A DNA stretch of 64,000 bases from JAQGMV01 sp963828715 (GCA_963828715.1 CAWHFX010000020.1:501210-565209); one strand, 5' to 3'. Positions 45,434-54,264 are shown, counted from the first letter of the stretch. The notes: generated by a model not told the origin, from the sequence alone. Translations and numbers: made by a program.

Positions 45434-46459
45434 TCAAACAAAAGCCGGCATGACCTCGCGCGAGAAGAGCTCCATCGACTTCAGCACGCGCGACTGATCG
45501 AGATCGCCGAACCAGAAGCTGCAGTTGAAGTGTGAGATGCCGACGAGCTCCTGCACACGCCTGATCTGACGCACACACGTCTCGGGCGTCCCGATAATGA
45601 GATGGCGCTCGAGCAGCTCGTCGATCGTCGGCTCGGTTTTGCCGGGAACAGAAATCGCGCGGCCATTCTCCACGCGCTCGTAATTGTTGCGAAGACTCAG
45701 CGTCACGCGCATGTTCCAGAGCGCGTGCTCGGCCGCGTCGCGCGCGTCCGCGGCATCCTTGGTCACATAGACTGCACGCTGCACGCCGACGAGGGGTCGC
45801 GTCGCGGGTTTCACCTCATCCACGGCTTTGCTGAAGAATTTGCCGAATTCCGCGAGGCGCTCGACAGGTAGTCCGAATCCGCCGGTAAGCACATTCAGTC
45901 CACGTCGCGCTGCGGCCTCGATCGCATAAGGGCTCTGTCCCGTGACCCAGATCGGCGGACGCGGCTTCTGCACGGGTTTCGGAAAGATCGACGTCTCGGG
46001 AATCTTGAAGAGCTTGCCGTCGTATGAAAACGGCTCGCCTTCGAACGCCTTCAGCAGAATGTCGAGCGATTCGTTCCAGCGCTGCCCGTCCGCGTCGAGT
46101 TGCTGCCCGAAGCGTTCGAACTCGTAGCGCTGATAGCCACGCCCCAGTCCGATGTCTGCCCGCCCGTTGCTCAGCACGTCGAGCATCGCGACTTCTTCGG
46201 CGATGAGGAGTGGATGATGCAGCGGCACGACGATCACTGCGGTTCCGACGCGCAGCCGCGTGGTCTTCGCCGCGAGATAGCTCGCAAGCTGCAATGGGCG
46301 GGACAGATAACCGTAAGTCGAGAAGTGATGCTCGCCCAGCCACACGTTGCGAAAGCCGAGTGATTCCGCCGCTTGAGCCTGTTCGATAGCCCGGGCGTAC
46401 ATCTCCTCGGACGGGCGGGCGGATGGCGATTGCATGAGCAGGAACGTTCCGATGTCCAT
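45434..46459 (-). CDS. LLM-class flavin-dependent oxidoreductase
   Basis: A protein of 341 aa with a bacterial luciferase-like barrel: SLGFRNVWLGEHHFS, RLRVGTAVIVVPLHHPLLIAEE, VLSNGRADIGLGRGYQ and a C-terminal LERHLIIGTPETCVRQI. It uses FMNH2 or F420-type flavin and O2, typically for monooxygenation in catabolism. The ATG follows AGAGGAGAGGC. It is divergent from the Bug gene at 46648 and probably part of that cassette. Confidence 0.88.
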   Translation of the reverse strand: MDIGTFLLMQSPSARPSEEMYARAIEQAQAAESLGFRNVWLGEHHFSTYGYLSRPLQLASYLAAKTTRLRVGTAVIVVPLHHPLLIAEEVAMLDVLSNGRADIGLGRGYQRYEFERFGQQLDADGQRWNESLDILLKAFEGEPFSYDGKLFKIPETSIFPKPVQKPRPPIWVTGQSPYAIEAAARRGLNVLTGGFGLPVERLAEFGKFFSKAVDEVKPATRPLVGVQRAVYVTKDAADARDAAEHALWNMRVTLSLRNNYERVENGRAISVPGKTEPTIDELLERHLIIGTPETCVRQIRRVQELVGISHFNCSFWFGDLDQSRVLKSMELFSREVMPAFV

Positions 46460-46647
46460 CGATCAGCCTCTCCTCTCTAGGGATCCCTCATTGTCGCAGA
46501 GACACGCGCTGTGGGGCAGCGGGGTGTCATTGCGTGCCGGGCGCTCGAGGCAGCTGACATGCGCGGCGCTCTGCCTTATGCTGCCGCTCGGGCTTCCATC
46601 GAGCTTCAAGCGCGGAACATCGAGCAAACGAGTACGGAGGTCTCGCG

Positions 46648-47622
46648 ATGAAGCGCCAGCTGATTTGTGCGGCAGCATGCGTTGTCTGGCTCGCGGCGGC
46701 GGCGGCGACGGCCGGCACTGCGCCGTCGTATCCGAATCGGCCGATCCGCTTCGTGGTCGCGCAATCGAGTGGAGGCAATGCCGATTTCGTGGCGCGGCTC
46801 TATGCGCAGCGGCTCGGCGAACGCTTCGGTCAGCAGGTCGTGGTGGACAACCGGCCTGGCGGTGCAGGCATCATCGGCACCGAGATCGTCGCCCGTGCGG
46901 CGCCGGATGGCTATACGTTACTGATCGCGCCGACGCTCTTCAGCATCAATCCCGGGCTGTACACGAAGCTTCCGTTCGATCCGCAACGCGATTTCTCGCC
47001 GGTGTCGCTCCTCGGCATCAGCTACGCAGTCGTCGTGGTGAATCCGCAATCGGCGATGCGCACCATTCCGGATCTGATCGCGCAGGCGAAGTCGAAACCC
47101 GGCGAGCTTCATTTCGGCTCCTCCGGAGTGGCCGCGGCCACCCATCTGGCCGGAGAGCTTTTCAATGCAATGGCCGGTGTGAAGATCGTACACGTGGCCT
47201 ACAAGGGGGCGCCTCCGGCGCTTGCGGATCTCGCCGGCGGCCGTCTCGACGTCATGTTCGCGAGCCCGCCCTCGGCGCTGCCGCTGGTCCGCAGTGGTCG
47301 TCTTCGTGCGATTGCGACTACGGGCAGCAAGCGCGCGGCCTACGCGCCGGAGTTGCCCACGGTGGGTGAAGCCGGCGTTCCCGGCTACGAGAACACGATC
47401 TGGCAGGCACTGCTCGCGCCCGCAGCGATGCCGCCTCCGTTGATTGGACGTCTCTACGACGCTGTCGCGGAGACTGCAAAACAGCCCGATCTGCGGGAAC
47501 GCTTCGCGGCTGATGGGACCGAGCCCGTGGGCAGCTCGCCGCACGCAACTGCCGCGTTCGTGGCGGAAGAGACGGCGCGTTATACGAAGCTTGTGCGGGC
47601 GATCGGACTCAAGATTGAATGA
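46648..47622 (+). CDS. Bug-family TTT substrate-binding protein
   Basis: A protein of 324 aa. The ATG at 46648 follows ACGGAGGTC. The signal peptide MKRQLICAAACVVWLAAAAA leads to YPNRPIRFVVAQSSGGNAD. It has DNRPGGAGIIGTEIVA, PDGYTLLIAP, HVAYKGAPPALADLAGG and APELPTVGEAGVPGYE. It is intact. It is divergent from the LLM oxidoreductase and convergent with a deleted Bug gene. Confidence 0.9.
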   Translation: MKRQLICAAACVVWLAAAAATAGTAPSYPNRPIRFVVAQSSGGNADFVARLYAQRLGERFGQQVVVDNRPGGAGIIGTEIVARAAPDGYTLLIAPTLFSINPGLYTKLPFDPQRDFSPVSLLGISYAVVVVNPQSAMRTIPDLIAQAKSKPGELHFGSSGVAAATHLAGELFNAMAGVKIVHVAYKGAPPALADLAGGRLDVMFASPPSALPLVRSGRLRAIATTGSKRAAYAPELPTVGEAGVPGYENTIWQALLAPAAMPPPLIGRLYDAVAETAKQPDLRERFAADGTEPVGSSPHATAAFVAEETARYTKLVRAIGLKIE

Positions 47623-47676
47623 CGCGAGCGGCTCGGTTTTGTCGCCTCTCGCTTGCGTAGCTCGGCGCGGCCTCCG

Positions 47677-48257
47677 TCACTCGGGTTCCACACCCGCCGC
47701 CTTGATCACGCGCGCCCATCGTTCATAATCAGTTTTCAGAAATGTCTGAAACGCGTCTGGCGTGTCGCCGATGATGACGGCGCCGAGGCTTCCGAGACGC
47801 GCCTCGGTCTCGGGCATCGCAAGCGCTTTGCGCATTTCTTCGCTCAGCCGGCTCACGATCGCGGCGGGCGTTCCGGCGGGCGCCAGCATGCCGACCCACG
47901 GTGCGCATTGCTCGAAGCCGGGGTAACCTGCTTCGGCTGCCGTCGGCACGGTCGGGAAATCAGGACGAGCAGCGAAAGCGACGAGAACAGTGTCGTGTAG
48001 CCGTCGGGTGCCGCGCGTGCGACGAGCTCGGTCGCGATGATCGCGTTCGCCCCGGTCCTGTTTTCCACGACGACGCTCTGGCCCATGGACGACGTCATAT
48101 GCTGGGCCAGCACGCGAGCAATGACGTCGGTCGGTCCGCCTGCGGCAAAACCGACGATGAGGCGGATCGGCTTGGTTGGGAACGCCTGCGCAAGAGCCGC
48201 CGCGCTCGGCATCATCGCACTCAATGCCGTCGCGATAGTGCACAAGAATCTGCGCAT
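47677..48257 (-). pseudogene. Bug-family gene with internal deletion
   Basis: The start MRRFLCTIATALSAMMPSAA (ATG 48257, GGGGGAGACG upstream) continues as FPTKPIRLIVGFAAGGPTD, ENRTGANAIIATELVA and PDGYTTLF. It then passes directly, out of frame, into the distal part RPDFPTVPTAAEAGYPGFEQ and KTDYERWARVIKAAGVEPE. About 100 codons spanning the middle of the ligand-binding fold are missing, so it cannot encode a functional receptor. It is divergent from the alpha/beta hydrolase at 48500. Confidence 0.8.
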
Positions 48258-48499
48258 CGTCTCCCCCGGCTGGTTCCTCACTGAACGATGCGCGCCATTA
48301 TCGCGGCTTCGCCCGAGGGGTCAAGCCGCGTGAAGCACCTGTGCGCAAACGAAACTTGAGCTACTCTTATGCACAGAATGTCGCGAGCCGTCTCGCGCCG
48401 GCTTTAGCGGGCGATGCGGATTTGCGACCGTCGACGCGCGGCGAGCCGGACTGTTGGACGGGCGTGCACGCGCTTCATCACTCTGCGAAAGGTTCTTCC

Positions 48500-49213
48500 A
48501 TGCCGAACCTCGTTTTCATCCACGGCCCGGGCGCCGGCGCATGCGCCGACGCCTATTACTACCAACTGAAGCATTTCCCGAGCAGCGTCGCGCCAAGCCT
48601 GCCCGGCCATCTCGAGGGCACGCGTTGTTGCGATGTCCTGCGTTATACGGAATGGGTGCGCGGCTGGTTGTGGGCGCAGGGGCTGAAGAAAGACCTTGTC
48701 CTGGTCGGCTACACGCTTGGCGCGTCGATCGGCCTGCAATACGGCCTCGACTATCCCGAGGAAGTGAAAGGCCTCGTACTTATGACCGTCGCCGCGCGGC
48801 CCAAGGTGCGTGGGCCCGGCGCATACGACATGCGTTTGCGCGCGGCCGCCGACCCCAAGGTCTACGACGAAGAGTGGCTGCCGTTCCAGCGCCATGCGAT
48901 GAAGTTCGTCGAACCCACCCTGCGCGAACGGTTGATGGAGCGCCACCGGCAGATCGGACCGATGTCGCAGTACCACGACCTGATGACCATCGACGCGTTC
49001 GACGTGCGCGACCGTATCGCCACACTGAAGCCGAAGCTTCTGCTGCTGCGTGGCGTGGACGATCCGGGCAACCCGCCGGAGTACGAGAAGGAAATGCATG
49101 AAGCCGTGCCCGGCTCGCGCTACGTTAAGCTCTCCGGTGCCGGCCACTTCCCGTGCACGGAAATTCCGGACAAGGTGAACGCGCTGATCGAAGAGTTCGT
49201 AGCATCGCTGTAG
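48500..49213 (+). CDS. alpha/beta hydrolase-fold protein with Thr at the nucleophile position
   Basis: A protein of 237 aa. Fold landmarks are the oxyanion-loop region FIHGPGAGACADAYYYQL, then LVLVGYTLGASIGLQYGLDYPEEVKGLVLM, the acid region LLLLRGVDDPGNP, and the catalytic His in LSGAGHFPC. The elbow reads G-Y-T-L-G instead of G-x-S-x-G, so the nucleophile is Thr or the protein is not a classical hydrolase. The ATG at 48500 follows GAAAGG. It is divergent from a deleted Bug gene. Confidence 0.78.
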   Translation: MPNLVFIHGPGAGACADAYYYQLKHFPSSVAPSLPGHLEGTRCCDVLRYTEWVRGWLWAQGLKKDLVLVGYTLGASIGLQYGLDYPEEVKGLVLMTVAARPKVRGPGAYDMRLRAAADPKVYDEEWLPFQRHAMKFVEPTLRERLMERHRQIGPMSQYHDLMTIDAFDVRDRIATLKPKLLLLRGVDDPGNPPEYEKEMHEAVPGSRYVKLSGAGHFPCTEIPDKVNALIEEFVASL

Positions 49214-49397
49214 ACGGCCTGACGCGGCGGCTGGAGACCGGGGCGAGGGAGGGCACAAGGTCCAATAGATTCTGGAGGCATTAACCCATATACGTGCGGT
49301 CAGCCTCAAAGAGACATGGCCACGCCTGACCGCCACAAGGCGCGGTTATCCCGGTTGCGCGTGCCAGCCCATAGCAGCTCACGATAAGGAGACTCGG

Positions 49398-50252
49398 ATG
49401 ATCCGATTTGCCGCCGCAATGCTCTTTTTCGCCGCACCGCTCGTCCTGCACGCGCAGCCGCTGGACGGCGTGCTCAAGAAGGTTCGTGACACCAAGACCC
49501 TGACGCTGGCATATCGTACGGACGCCCGGCCGTTTTCGTTCAACGACGCGAAAGAGCAACCGGCGGGCTACACGGTCGATCTATGCAAGGCGATCGCCAC
49601 GAGCCTCGAGCAGCAACTGAAGGTGCAGGGCATCAAGGTGAATTGGGTGGCCGTGACTTCGCAGAACCGGATCGAGTCCGTGGTGAAGAAGCAGGTCGAT
49701 ATGGAGTGCGGCGCCACGACCGCAAACCTCTCGCGCATGGAGCAGGTCGATTTTTCGAGCCTGATATTCGTGGACGGGACGGGACTACTCGTCCGCGTAG
49801 ATTCCGGCATCAAATCGGTTGGCGACCTCGGCGGGAAGCGCGTCGGTGCGATCCCCGGTACGACCAACGAGATCGCGCTGCGCGACACGCTCAAATCGCG
49901 GCTCCTCAGCGCAACGGTCGTGTCGGTCAAGAATCGCGAAGAGGCGATGGCGGCGCTCGAAGCCAACAAGATCGACGCATTCGCGAGTGACAAGCTGCTG
50001 ATCCTCGGTATTCAGGCAGCCGTCAAGGACCCGACTCGCTACGGCCTGCTGCAGGACTATCTTTCCATCGAACCGCTTGCGATCGTGCTGCCGCGCGGCG
50101 ATGCTCCACTGAGGCTGGCAGTGAATCGCGCTCTGTCGCAAATCTACCGCTCGCCGACGATCCTCGAGGCCTTCGAGAGGTGGTTCGGCGTACTCGGCAA
50201 GCCGAGTGGACTCCTTGAGGCGATGTATTTGTTCGGAGCGATTCCGGAATAG
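49398..50252 (+). CDS. family 3 extracellular solute-binding protein (amino-acid type)
   Basis: A protein of 284 aa. The ATG at 49398 follows ATAAGGAGAC. A signal peptide ends near LVLHAQP. The PBP2 fold shows LTLAYRTDARPFSFND, GYTVDLCKAIATSLEQQL, NRIESVVKKQVDMECGATTA and KRVGAIPGTTNEIALRD. It binds an amino acid or small organic anion for an ABC transporter, but no permease or ATPase gene is next to it, so it is an orphan receptor here. Confidence 0.87.
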   Translation: MIRFAAAMLFFAAPLVLHAQPLDGVLKKVRDTKTLTLAYRTDARPFSFNDAKEQPAGYTVDLCKAIATSLEQQLKVQGIKVNWVAVTSQNRIESVVKKQVDMECGATTANLSRMEQVDFSSLIFVDGTGLLVRVDSGIKSVGDLGGKRVGAIPGTTNEIALRDTLKSRLLSATVVSVKNREEAMAALEANKIDAFASDKLLILGIQAAVKDPTRYGLLQDYLSIEPLAIVLPRGDAPLRLAVNRALSQIYRSPTILEAFERWFGVLGKPSGLLEAMYLFGAIPE

Positions 50253-50397
50253 GCTGCTGCGGCTTCTCAAGGCGCAGGCGACGCTACGTAATGGCCTGCG
50301 AACTGAAACATGAAGCGCGTCCTGATCGCGTGCGACGCCGATCCCGCGATTTTTCCAGGACTGCCGCGTGGCGGGCCCGATTGCGTCGGGCGCATAG

Positions 50398-51513
50398 TTA
50401 GCCGCGCTTCAGCTCCTGCACCGATTCGACCAGTTCGCCATCGGCGCGCGTGAGCGGGCGGATTACCGCGCGCGTGTTCCCGAACGTCGGAATGTAGGAC
50501 GAATGTTTGCCCGCACCACCCGTGACGATCACGAGCAGGTCCTCGGGTTGCGCGAACATGCGAACCTGTGCGTCGAGGGGCGCATTTGCGTACTGGTCAC
50601 CGAGCTTGCGGCGAAAGCGGCGCTCGATGCCTTCCTGCGAGAAGCGGCTCAATGGCATCGTGGCGTGTTCGAACAACCATTTCTTCACGTCCGCCTTGCT
50701 GAAGCCGCCGCCCGCGACCGTCTGTGCATGCTCGGGACCGAACGCGACGCACGGCTGCCCCTTGTAGTACGCGTTGTTCGACCCCGTGATCGTCATCGTT
50801 CCGGCGATCATCGTGAGAATGCCTTCCGCGGTGATGCTTTCGTGGTCGTTGACATTGTGCGGACCCTCCGCCGCGATCACGGTGACGGCAGTGGCTTCAC
50901 GCGGCAATCCGAGTTCGACGTGCAGCGGCTCCCATGGACTTGCGTCTTCGTTCTCGGCCACGCAGAAGCTGAATTTTGCGGGTGTCCCCTGCGTCGCCAT
51001 GTCGCCGACGCCGGGAATTGCGGCGCCGATATTCACGAGGGCGAGCCGCACGGCACGTCCGATCGCGGCATTCGCGCGGAAGTAGTTGCCCATGCAGTTC
51101 TGGCCCGCATTCAGGCCGACCTCTCTCGCGATCGGACCGTTGAAGATCAGCATCGGCGTGCACGGGTGCGTCGTCGCCTGCGTGCCGTAGAGGTTGTAGG
51201 GGCCCTCCGCCACGGCCTCCAGCGCGAGCAGCACCAGCGGAAAATATTCGGGTTTGCACCCCGCCATGACGGCGTTCGCCGCGATGCGAATCGGCGTTGC
51301 CGCACCGAATCGCGGCGGTATCTTCACGACCGGCCGGTCGAAAGCGCGATCGCAGTACGCGAGCATCCGCTCGACGCGCTCGGGCGTCGGCGGAATCACC
51401 GGCAGGCCGTCGCTCCAACCTTTCTCGCACAGAAACTCGTAGACGGTTTCGGGATCATCGTCGACTTCATGCATGACTCCGGGCGCCTTCAGCAGCGTTT
51501 CGAGCGAAGTCAT
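50398..51513 (-). CDS. conserved protein of unknown function, partner of the UGSC selenoprotein
   Basis: A protein of 371 aa. Its ATG overlaps the selenoprotein stop by 4 nt (ATGA), so it is translated from the same message. I do not recognise a functional family. Visible features are KGWSDGLPVIPPTPERVE near the N-terminus, AANAVMAGCKPEYFPLVLLA, NAGQNCMGNYFRANAAIGRA, AAEGPHNVNDHESITAEG and LLVIVTGGAGKHSSYIPTFG. There is no signal peptide or clear membrane span. Conserved-looking Cys in AGCKPEY, GQNCMG and FSFCVAE could interact with the selenocysteine protein (inference). Confidence 0.7.
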   Translation of the reverse strand: MTSLETLLKAPGVMHEVDDDPETVYEFLCEKGWSDGLPVIPPTPERVERMLAYCDRAFDRPVVKIPPRFGAATPIRIAANAVMAGCKPEYFPLVLLALEAVAEGPYNLYGTQATTHPCTPMLIFNGPIAREVGLNAGQNCMGNYFRANAAIGRAVRLALVNIGAAIPGVGDMATQGTPAKFSFCVAENEDASPWEPLHVELGLPREATAVTVIAAEGPHNVNDHESITAEGILTMIAGTMTITGSNNAYYKGQPCVAFGPEHAQTVAGGGFSKADVKKWLFEHATMPLSRFSQEGIERRFRRKLGDQYANAPLDAQVRMFAQPEDLLVIVTGGAGKHSSYIPTFGNTRAVIRPLTRADGELVESVQELKRG

Positions 51514-52043
51514 GCCTGTTTTTCCTTCATGAGCTGCATGAGTTGCGGCAGCGCGACGCTCGCGCGCTCACGCACCTTCTCCATGTCGAGACCGCCCAGC
51601 GGATGCTGTATCTTCAGAAGCGGCAGGTCCGGCACGCCGAACACTTTCGCCTGCGCCGTGCCGAGCTTCATGAATGTGTCCGAGCAGACGACCGCGGCGA
51701 TGAGGCCGCGTTTCGTGAGTTGCGCCATGTCGTGGACACTCCACGACGTGCACGACCCTCAGTCGGCCATCGCGCTGACGACGAGGTCAGCCTCCTTCGC
51801 GAGCTCGTCGAGGAGCTGGTCCGTCGCTGGCGCGCTCGACGCGGGCTTGCGTTTGTAGACGACGGAATCGACCTTGAATTCCTTCTTCACGCCTGCCACG
51901 ATCATGTCGAGAAGGTGATCCGCATTGCCCTTGCTGTTGTCGAGCACGCCCAGGCGAATGCCGCTCCCGAGCGTGCGCTCGGCCTTGAGCTGTTCGGTTG
52001 CTTCCGGCGGCGCGTCGGGCGCCACGATGTATATCTTCGCCAT
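51510..52043 (-). CDS. UGSC-family selenoprotein (in-frame UGA read as selenocysteine)
   Basis: A protein of 177 aa read through a TGA at 51761-51759, with Sec as residue 95. The motif is AMAD-U-GSCTSWSVHD, the defining UGSC signature with GSC right after Sec. The N-terminal half (MAKIYIVAPDAPPEAT, RLGVLDNSKGNADHLLD) and the C-terminal half (TKRGLIAAVVCSDTF, KIQHPLGGLDMEKVRERA) are in one frame and make one family protein. The internal ATG at 51728 has no ribosome-binding site. The start at 52043 has AAGGAAACGAG. The nearby Cys98 suggests a U-x-x-C redox centre. A hairpin 11 nt after the UGA fits a bacterial SECIS. It lies between a Bug receptor and the 371-aa protein. Confidence 0.85.
51729..51747 (-). 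promoter_or_regulatory. SECIS-like hairpin directing selenocysteine insertion
   Basis: GTCGTGGA and TCCACGAC form a perfect 8-bp stem with GUG between (7 bp with an AGUGU loop). The stem begins 11 nt after the UGA, so the apical loop lies about 20 nt downstream, within the range used by bacterial SelB. The loop offers the G and U expected at the tip. Confidence 0.7.
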
Positions 52044-52065
52044 CTCGTTTCCTTGAACAAAAAAG

Positions 52066-53079
52066 TTACGACTTGATTCCGGACCGTTTCACGACGTCGC
52101 GCCACTTCGCGTACTCGGCGCGCACTTCGCCACCGAACTCGTCCGGCGCGTTGACGAGGACTTCCGCGCCTTCCGCCGTCATGCGTCGCACGACTTCCGG
52201 ACTCTGCATGGCGCGTCTTGCTTCGGCGTTCAGCCTGGCGACGATATCAGCGGGCAAGCGTGCCGGGGCGAACATGCCAAACCAGGCCTGGACCTCATAA
52301 CCCGGCACGCCGCTTTCGGCAACGGTCGGGAGATCCGACATCAGCTTGCTGCGCCTGGCACTGGTCACCGCAATCGCCTTCAGTCGTCCCGCCTTGACGA
52401 GCGGAAACGCGGAAGTGGGGAACCCGAGCATCCAGTTCACGTCCCCCGAGACGACCGCGGGATAGGCATCGGCGACGCCTTTGAACGGAACGTGAAGCAT
52501 ACGGGTACCGGAGAGGAGCGCCAGCAGCTCCGCACTGAGATGGAGGATGCTGCCCTGACCGGCCGAGGCATAGCTCACGGTCTCGGGTTTTGCCTTCGCC
52601 AGGGCCACAAGCTCCTTCACGTTCGACACAGGCAGAGAAGGGTTCACCAGCATGAGATAAGGCGCGGTCGTGAGCGCCGTGATCGGCTGCAGGTCCCGCA
52701 CCGGGTCGTAGCTGACGAGTGGTCCTGCCTCGCTGCCGCTTCCCGGCGGCCGGATCGCGGCGTTGGTCACGATGCCGCTGCTTGCGACGAGCAGCGTGTA
52801 GCCATCCGGCGCGGCTTTCGCGACCAGCTCGACGCCGATGCTGCCGCCGGCGCCGGTGCGATTGTCCACGACGAACGGCTGGTGCCATACGCCGCTGTAG
52901 TGCTGGGCGCAGATGCGTGCGACGTTGTCGACGCCGCCTCCGGCTGTCACGTTGACGATCACGCGCACGGGGCGCGTCGGATACGGTTGTGCATTCGGCT
53001 GTAGCGACGGGTACAGGACGATCAGAGCGATGCATGCCGCAGTCCCTCTGCGCAGAAGCGCTTGCAGAAATTGGCTCAT
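52066..53079 (-). CDS. Bug-family TTT substrate-binding protein, first gene of the selenoprotein operon
   Basis: A protein of 337 aa. The ATG at 53079 gives MSQFLQALLRRGTAACIAL and a signal peptide ending near QPNAQ, then YPTRPVRVIVNVTAGGGVD. It has DNRTGAGGSIGVELVA, PDGYTLLVASS, HVPFKGVADAYPAVVSG and MSDLPTVAESGVPGYE. It lies 22 nt upstream of the selenoprotein start and 34 nt downstream of the RES toxin gene in the same direction. The ribosome-binding site is weak. Confidence 0.88.
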   Translation of the reverse strand: MSQFLQALLRRGTAACIALIVLYPSLQPNAQPYPTRPVRVIVNVTAGGGVDNVARICAQHYSGVWHQPFVVDNRTGAGGSIGVELVAKAAPDGYTLLVASSGIVTNAAIRPPGSGSEAGPLVSYDPVRDLQPITALTTAPYLMLVNPSLPVSNVKELVALAKAKPETVSYASAGQGSILHLSAELLALLSGTRMLHVPFKGVADAYPAVVSGDVNWMLGFPTSAFPLVKAGRLKAIAVTSARRSKLMSDLPTVAESGVPGYEVQAWFGMFAPARLPADIVARLNAEARRAMQSPEVVRRMTAEGAEVLVNAPDEFGGEVRAEYAKWRDVVKRSGIKS

Positions 53080-53113
53080 GTAGGTCGTGTAGTCCTGGTG
53101 CAGAAGAACGATG

Positions 53114-53836
53114 TTATCGCGCCCGTCGCGTGGTGCGCCTCGGGGCGCGCTTCTCGAGCACAATCTGCGGTGAAGGATCGCCGGACCAGGTCAGCCGGTA
53201 AGCGTCGCCGCGGCGGACATTCGCGACGACCGCCGGCCGGAAGCACGCGAGATTCGTTCCGCGCGTGCGTCGTACGCTGGGATAGATCACGCCCACCGAC
53301 CCCCTGTCGATGAGGCGCGAGGCGAGCTGCTGCGACGCGATGTAGCTCACGCGGTCGAGGCACGACGCGAAGCGCGGATCGCGCCGGACGTCGTGAAACT
53401 CGTTGGTGAAATCGGCGAGGAGCGTCTCGTACGTGACGCTGTCGTTGAAGCGCCCGATTTCCTGATACTCGACACTCTTGTGGAACGTGACTTCGGCCAA
53501 TGCTGTCTCGACCTCGAACGAGCAATACCACGCACCTCGATCCGGGCCGTTGAAGCGGCTGCCCTGCGGGTGCGCGTAGGTGAATGCCGCGTTGACGAGA
53601 CTCGCGTTGGGTACGCCGAACACGAGCTCGTCGATACCGATTCCCGGAAGTAACCCGCGCTCGCCGCGCAGCCGCTCGTTCGTGGCGTTGTCGAGCTCGA
53701 AGAGATCAGCGAGGTGCGCGTCGTCTTCGGCGATACCGGCCAGCACCGAATCATTGCGCGCGGCGAAACGCGACGGGATTGCCCGGCACGTGTCGAATTG
53801 CCGCAGCAGCGTCGTGCGTGGAAGGGGCAGGCTCAC
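53114..53836 (-). CDS. RES-domain toxin (NAD+-degrading type)
   Basis: A protein of 240 aa from GTG 53836, which overlaps the antitoxin stop (GTGA). RES features are RAIPSRFAARNDSVL near the N-terminus, GAWYCSFEVETALAEVTFH (the Arg/Glu/Ser-type core) and the Val/Tyr-rich C-terminal block DRGSVGVIYPSVR. RES toxins deplete NAD+ and are paired with Xre/ParS-type antitoxins carrying DUF2384, exactly as here. An upstream in-frame ATG at 54076 lies inside the antitoxin gene and is rejected. Confidence 0.88.
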   Translation of the reverse strand: MSLPLPRTTLLRQFDTCRAIPSRFAARNDSVLAGIAEDDAHLADLFELDNATNERLRGERGLLPGIGIDELVFGVPNASLVNAAFTYAHPQGSRFNGPDRGAWYCSFEVETALAEVTFHKSVEYQEIGRFNDSVTYETLLADFTNEFHDVRRDPRFASCLDRVSYIASQQLASRLIDRGSVGVIYPSVRRTRGTNLACFRPAVVANVRRGDAYRLTWSGDPSPQIVLEKRAPRRTTRRAR

Positions 53837-54264
53837 GCCGCGCCGCGGCGTGCGTCCAGGAGCTTGCGCACCGTCTGCATTGCGAGCAGGCCGCCGCTCA
53901 CCATGTAGGCGAGGGGCGTGCTGCCGCCGAAGATTGCATTGCTGTTCGGCAGGTTCACCCATTCGTCGGCGAGCTTGTCGCCATAGAGGATATGCAGTGC
54001 CTTGTAGATCCCGACCAGGTAGGACACGCGCGTGATGCGATCGACGTCGAGCACGCGCGCGGTATTCTTCTTCCATTCATAGTAGGCGCTGCTCGATACG
54101 CCTCCCAGCAGCTCGCGTGCCGTGTCGTCGCGCACGCCCCAGCGCTCGACGATCCGAAAGAACCCGCGCAGGGCGGAACGCGACAGGCGCTCGCGCTCGG
54201 TCCGGGAGCTCAGATCGATGGCCGCCGGCGCTTCGAAACGACTCTTGGGATACGCGAGACCCAC
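53833..54264 (-). CDS. Xre/MbcA/ParS-type antitoxin (DUF2384)
   Basis: A protein of 143 aa from GTG 54264, which has AAAGGAGAG at good spacing (ATG 54315 and 54291 would be upstream and lie in the operator). The N-terminal helical HTH-like domain includes ALRGFFRIVERWGVRDDTARELLGG and SSSAYYEWKKN. The C-terminal toxin-binding domain reads LVGIYKALHILYGDKLADEW, NAIFGGSTPLAYMVSGG and LLAMQTVRKLLDARRG. It neutralises the RES toxin and should repress its own promoter. Confidence 0.85.
   Translation of the reverse strand: MGLAYPKSRFEAPAAIDLSSRTERERLSRSALRGFFRIVERWGVRDDTARELLGGVSSSAYYEWKKNTARVLDVDRITRVSYLVGIYKALHILYGDKLADEWVNLPNSNAIFGGSTPLAYMVSGGLLAMQTVRKLLDARRGAA

Noticed and set aside
51510..51728. 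Separate 72-aa gene downstream of a 94-aa gene
   Set aside because: Same frame as the upstream part, no ribosome-binding site at 51728, and the UGSC motif plus SECIS hairpin explain the UGA as selenocysteine.
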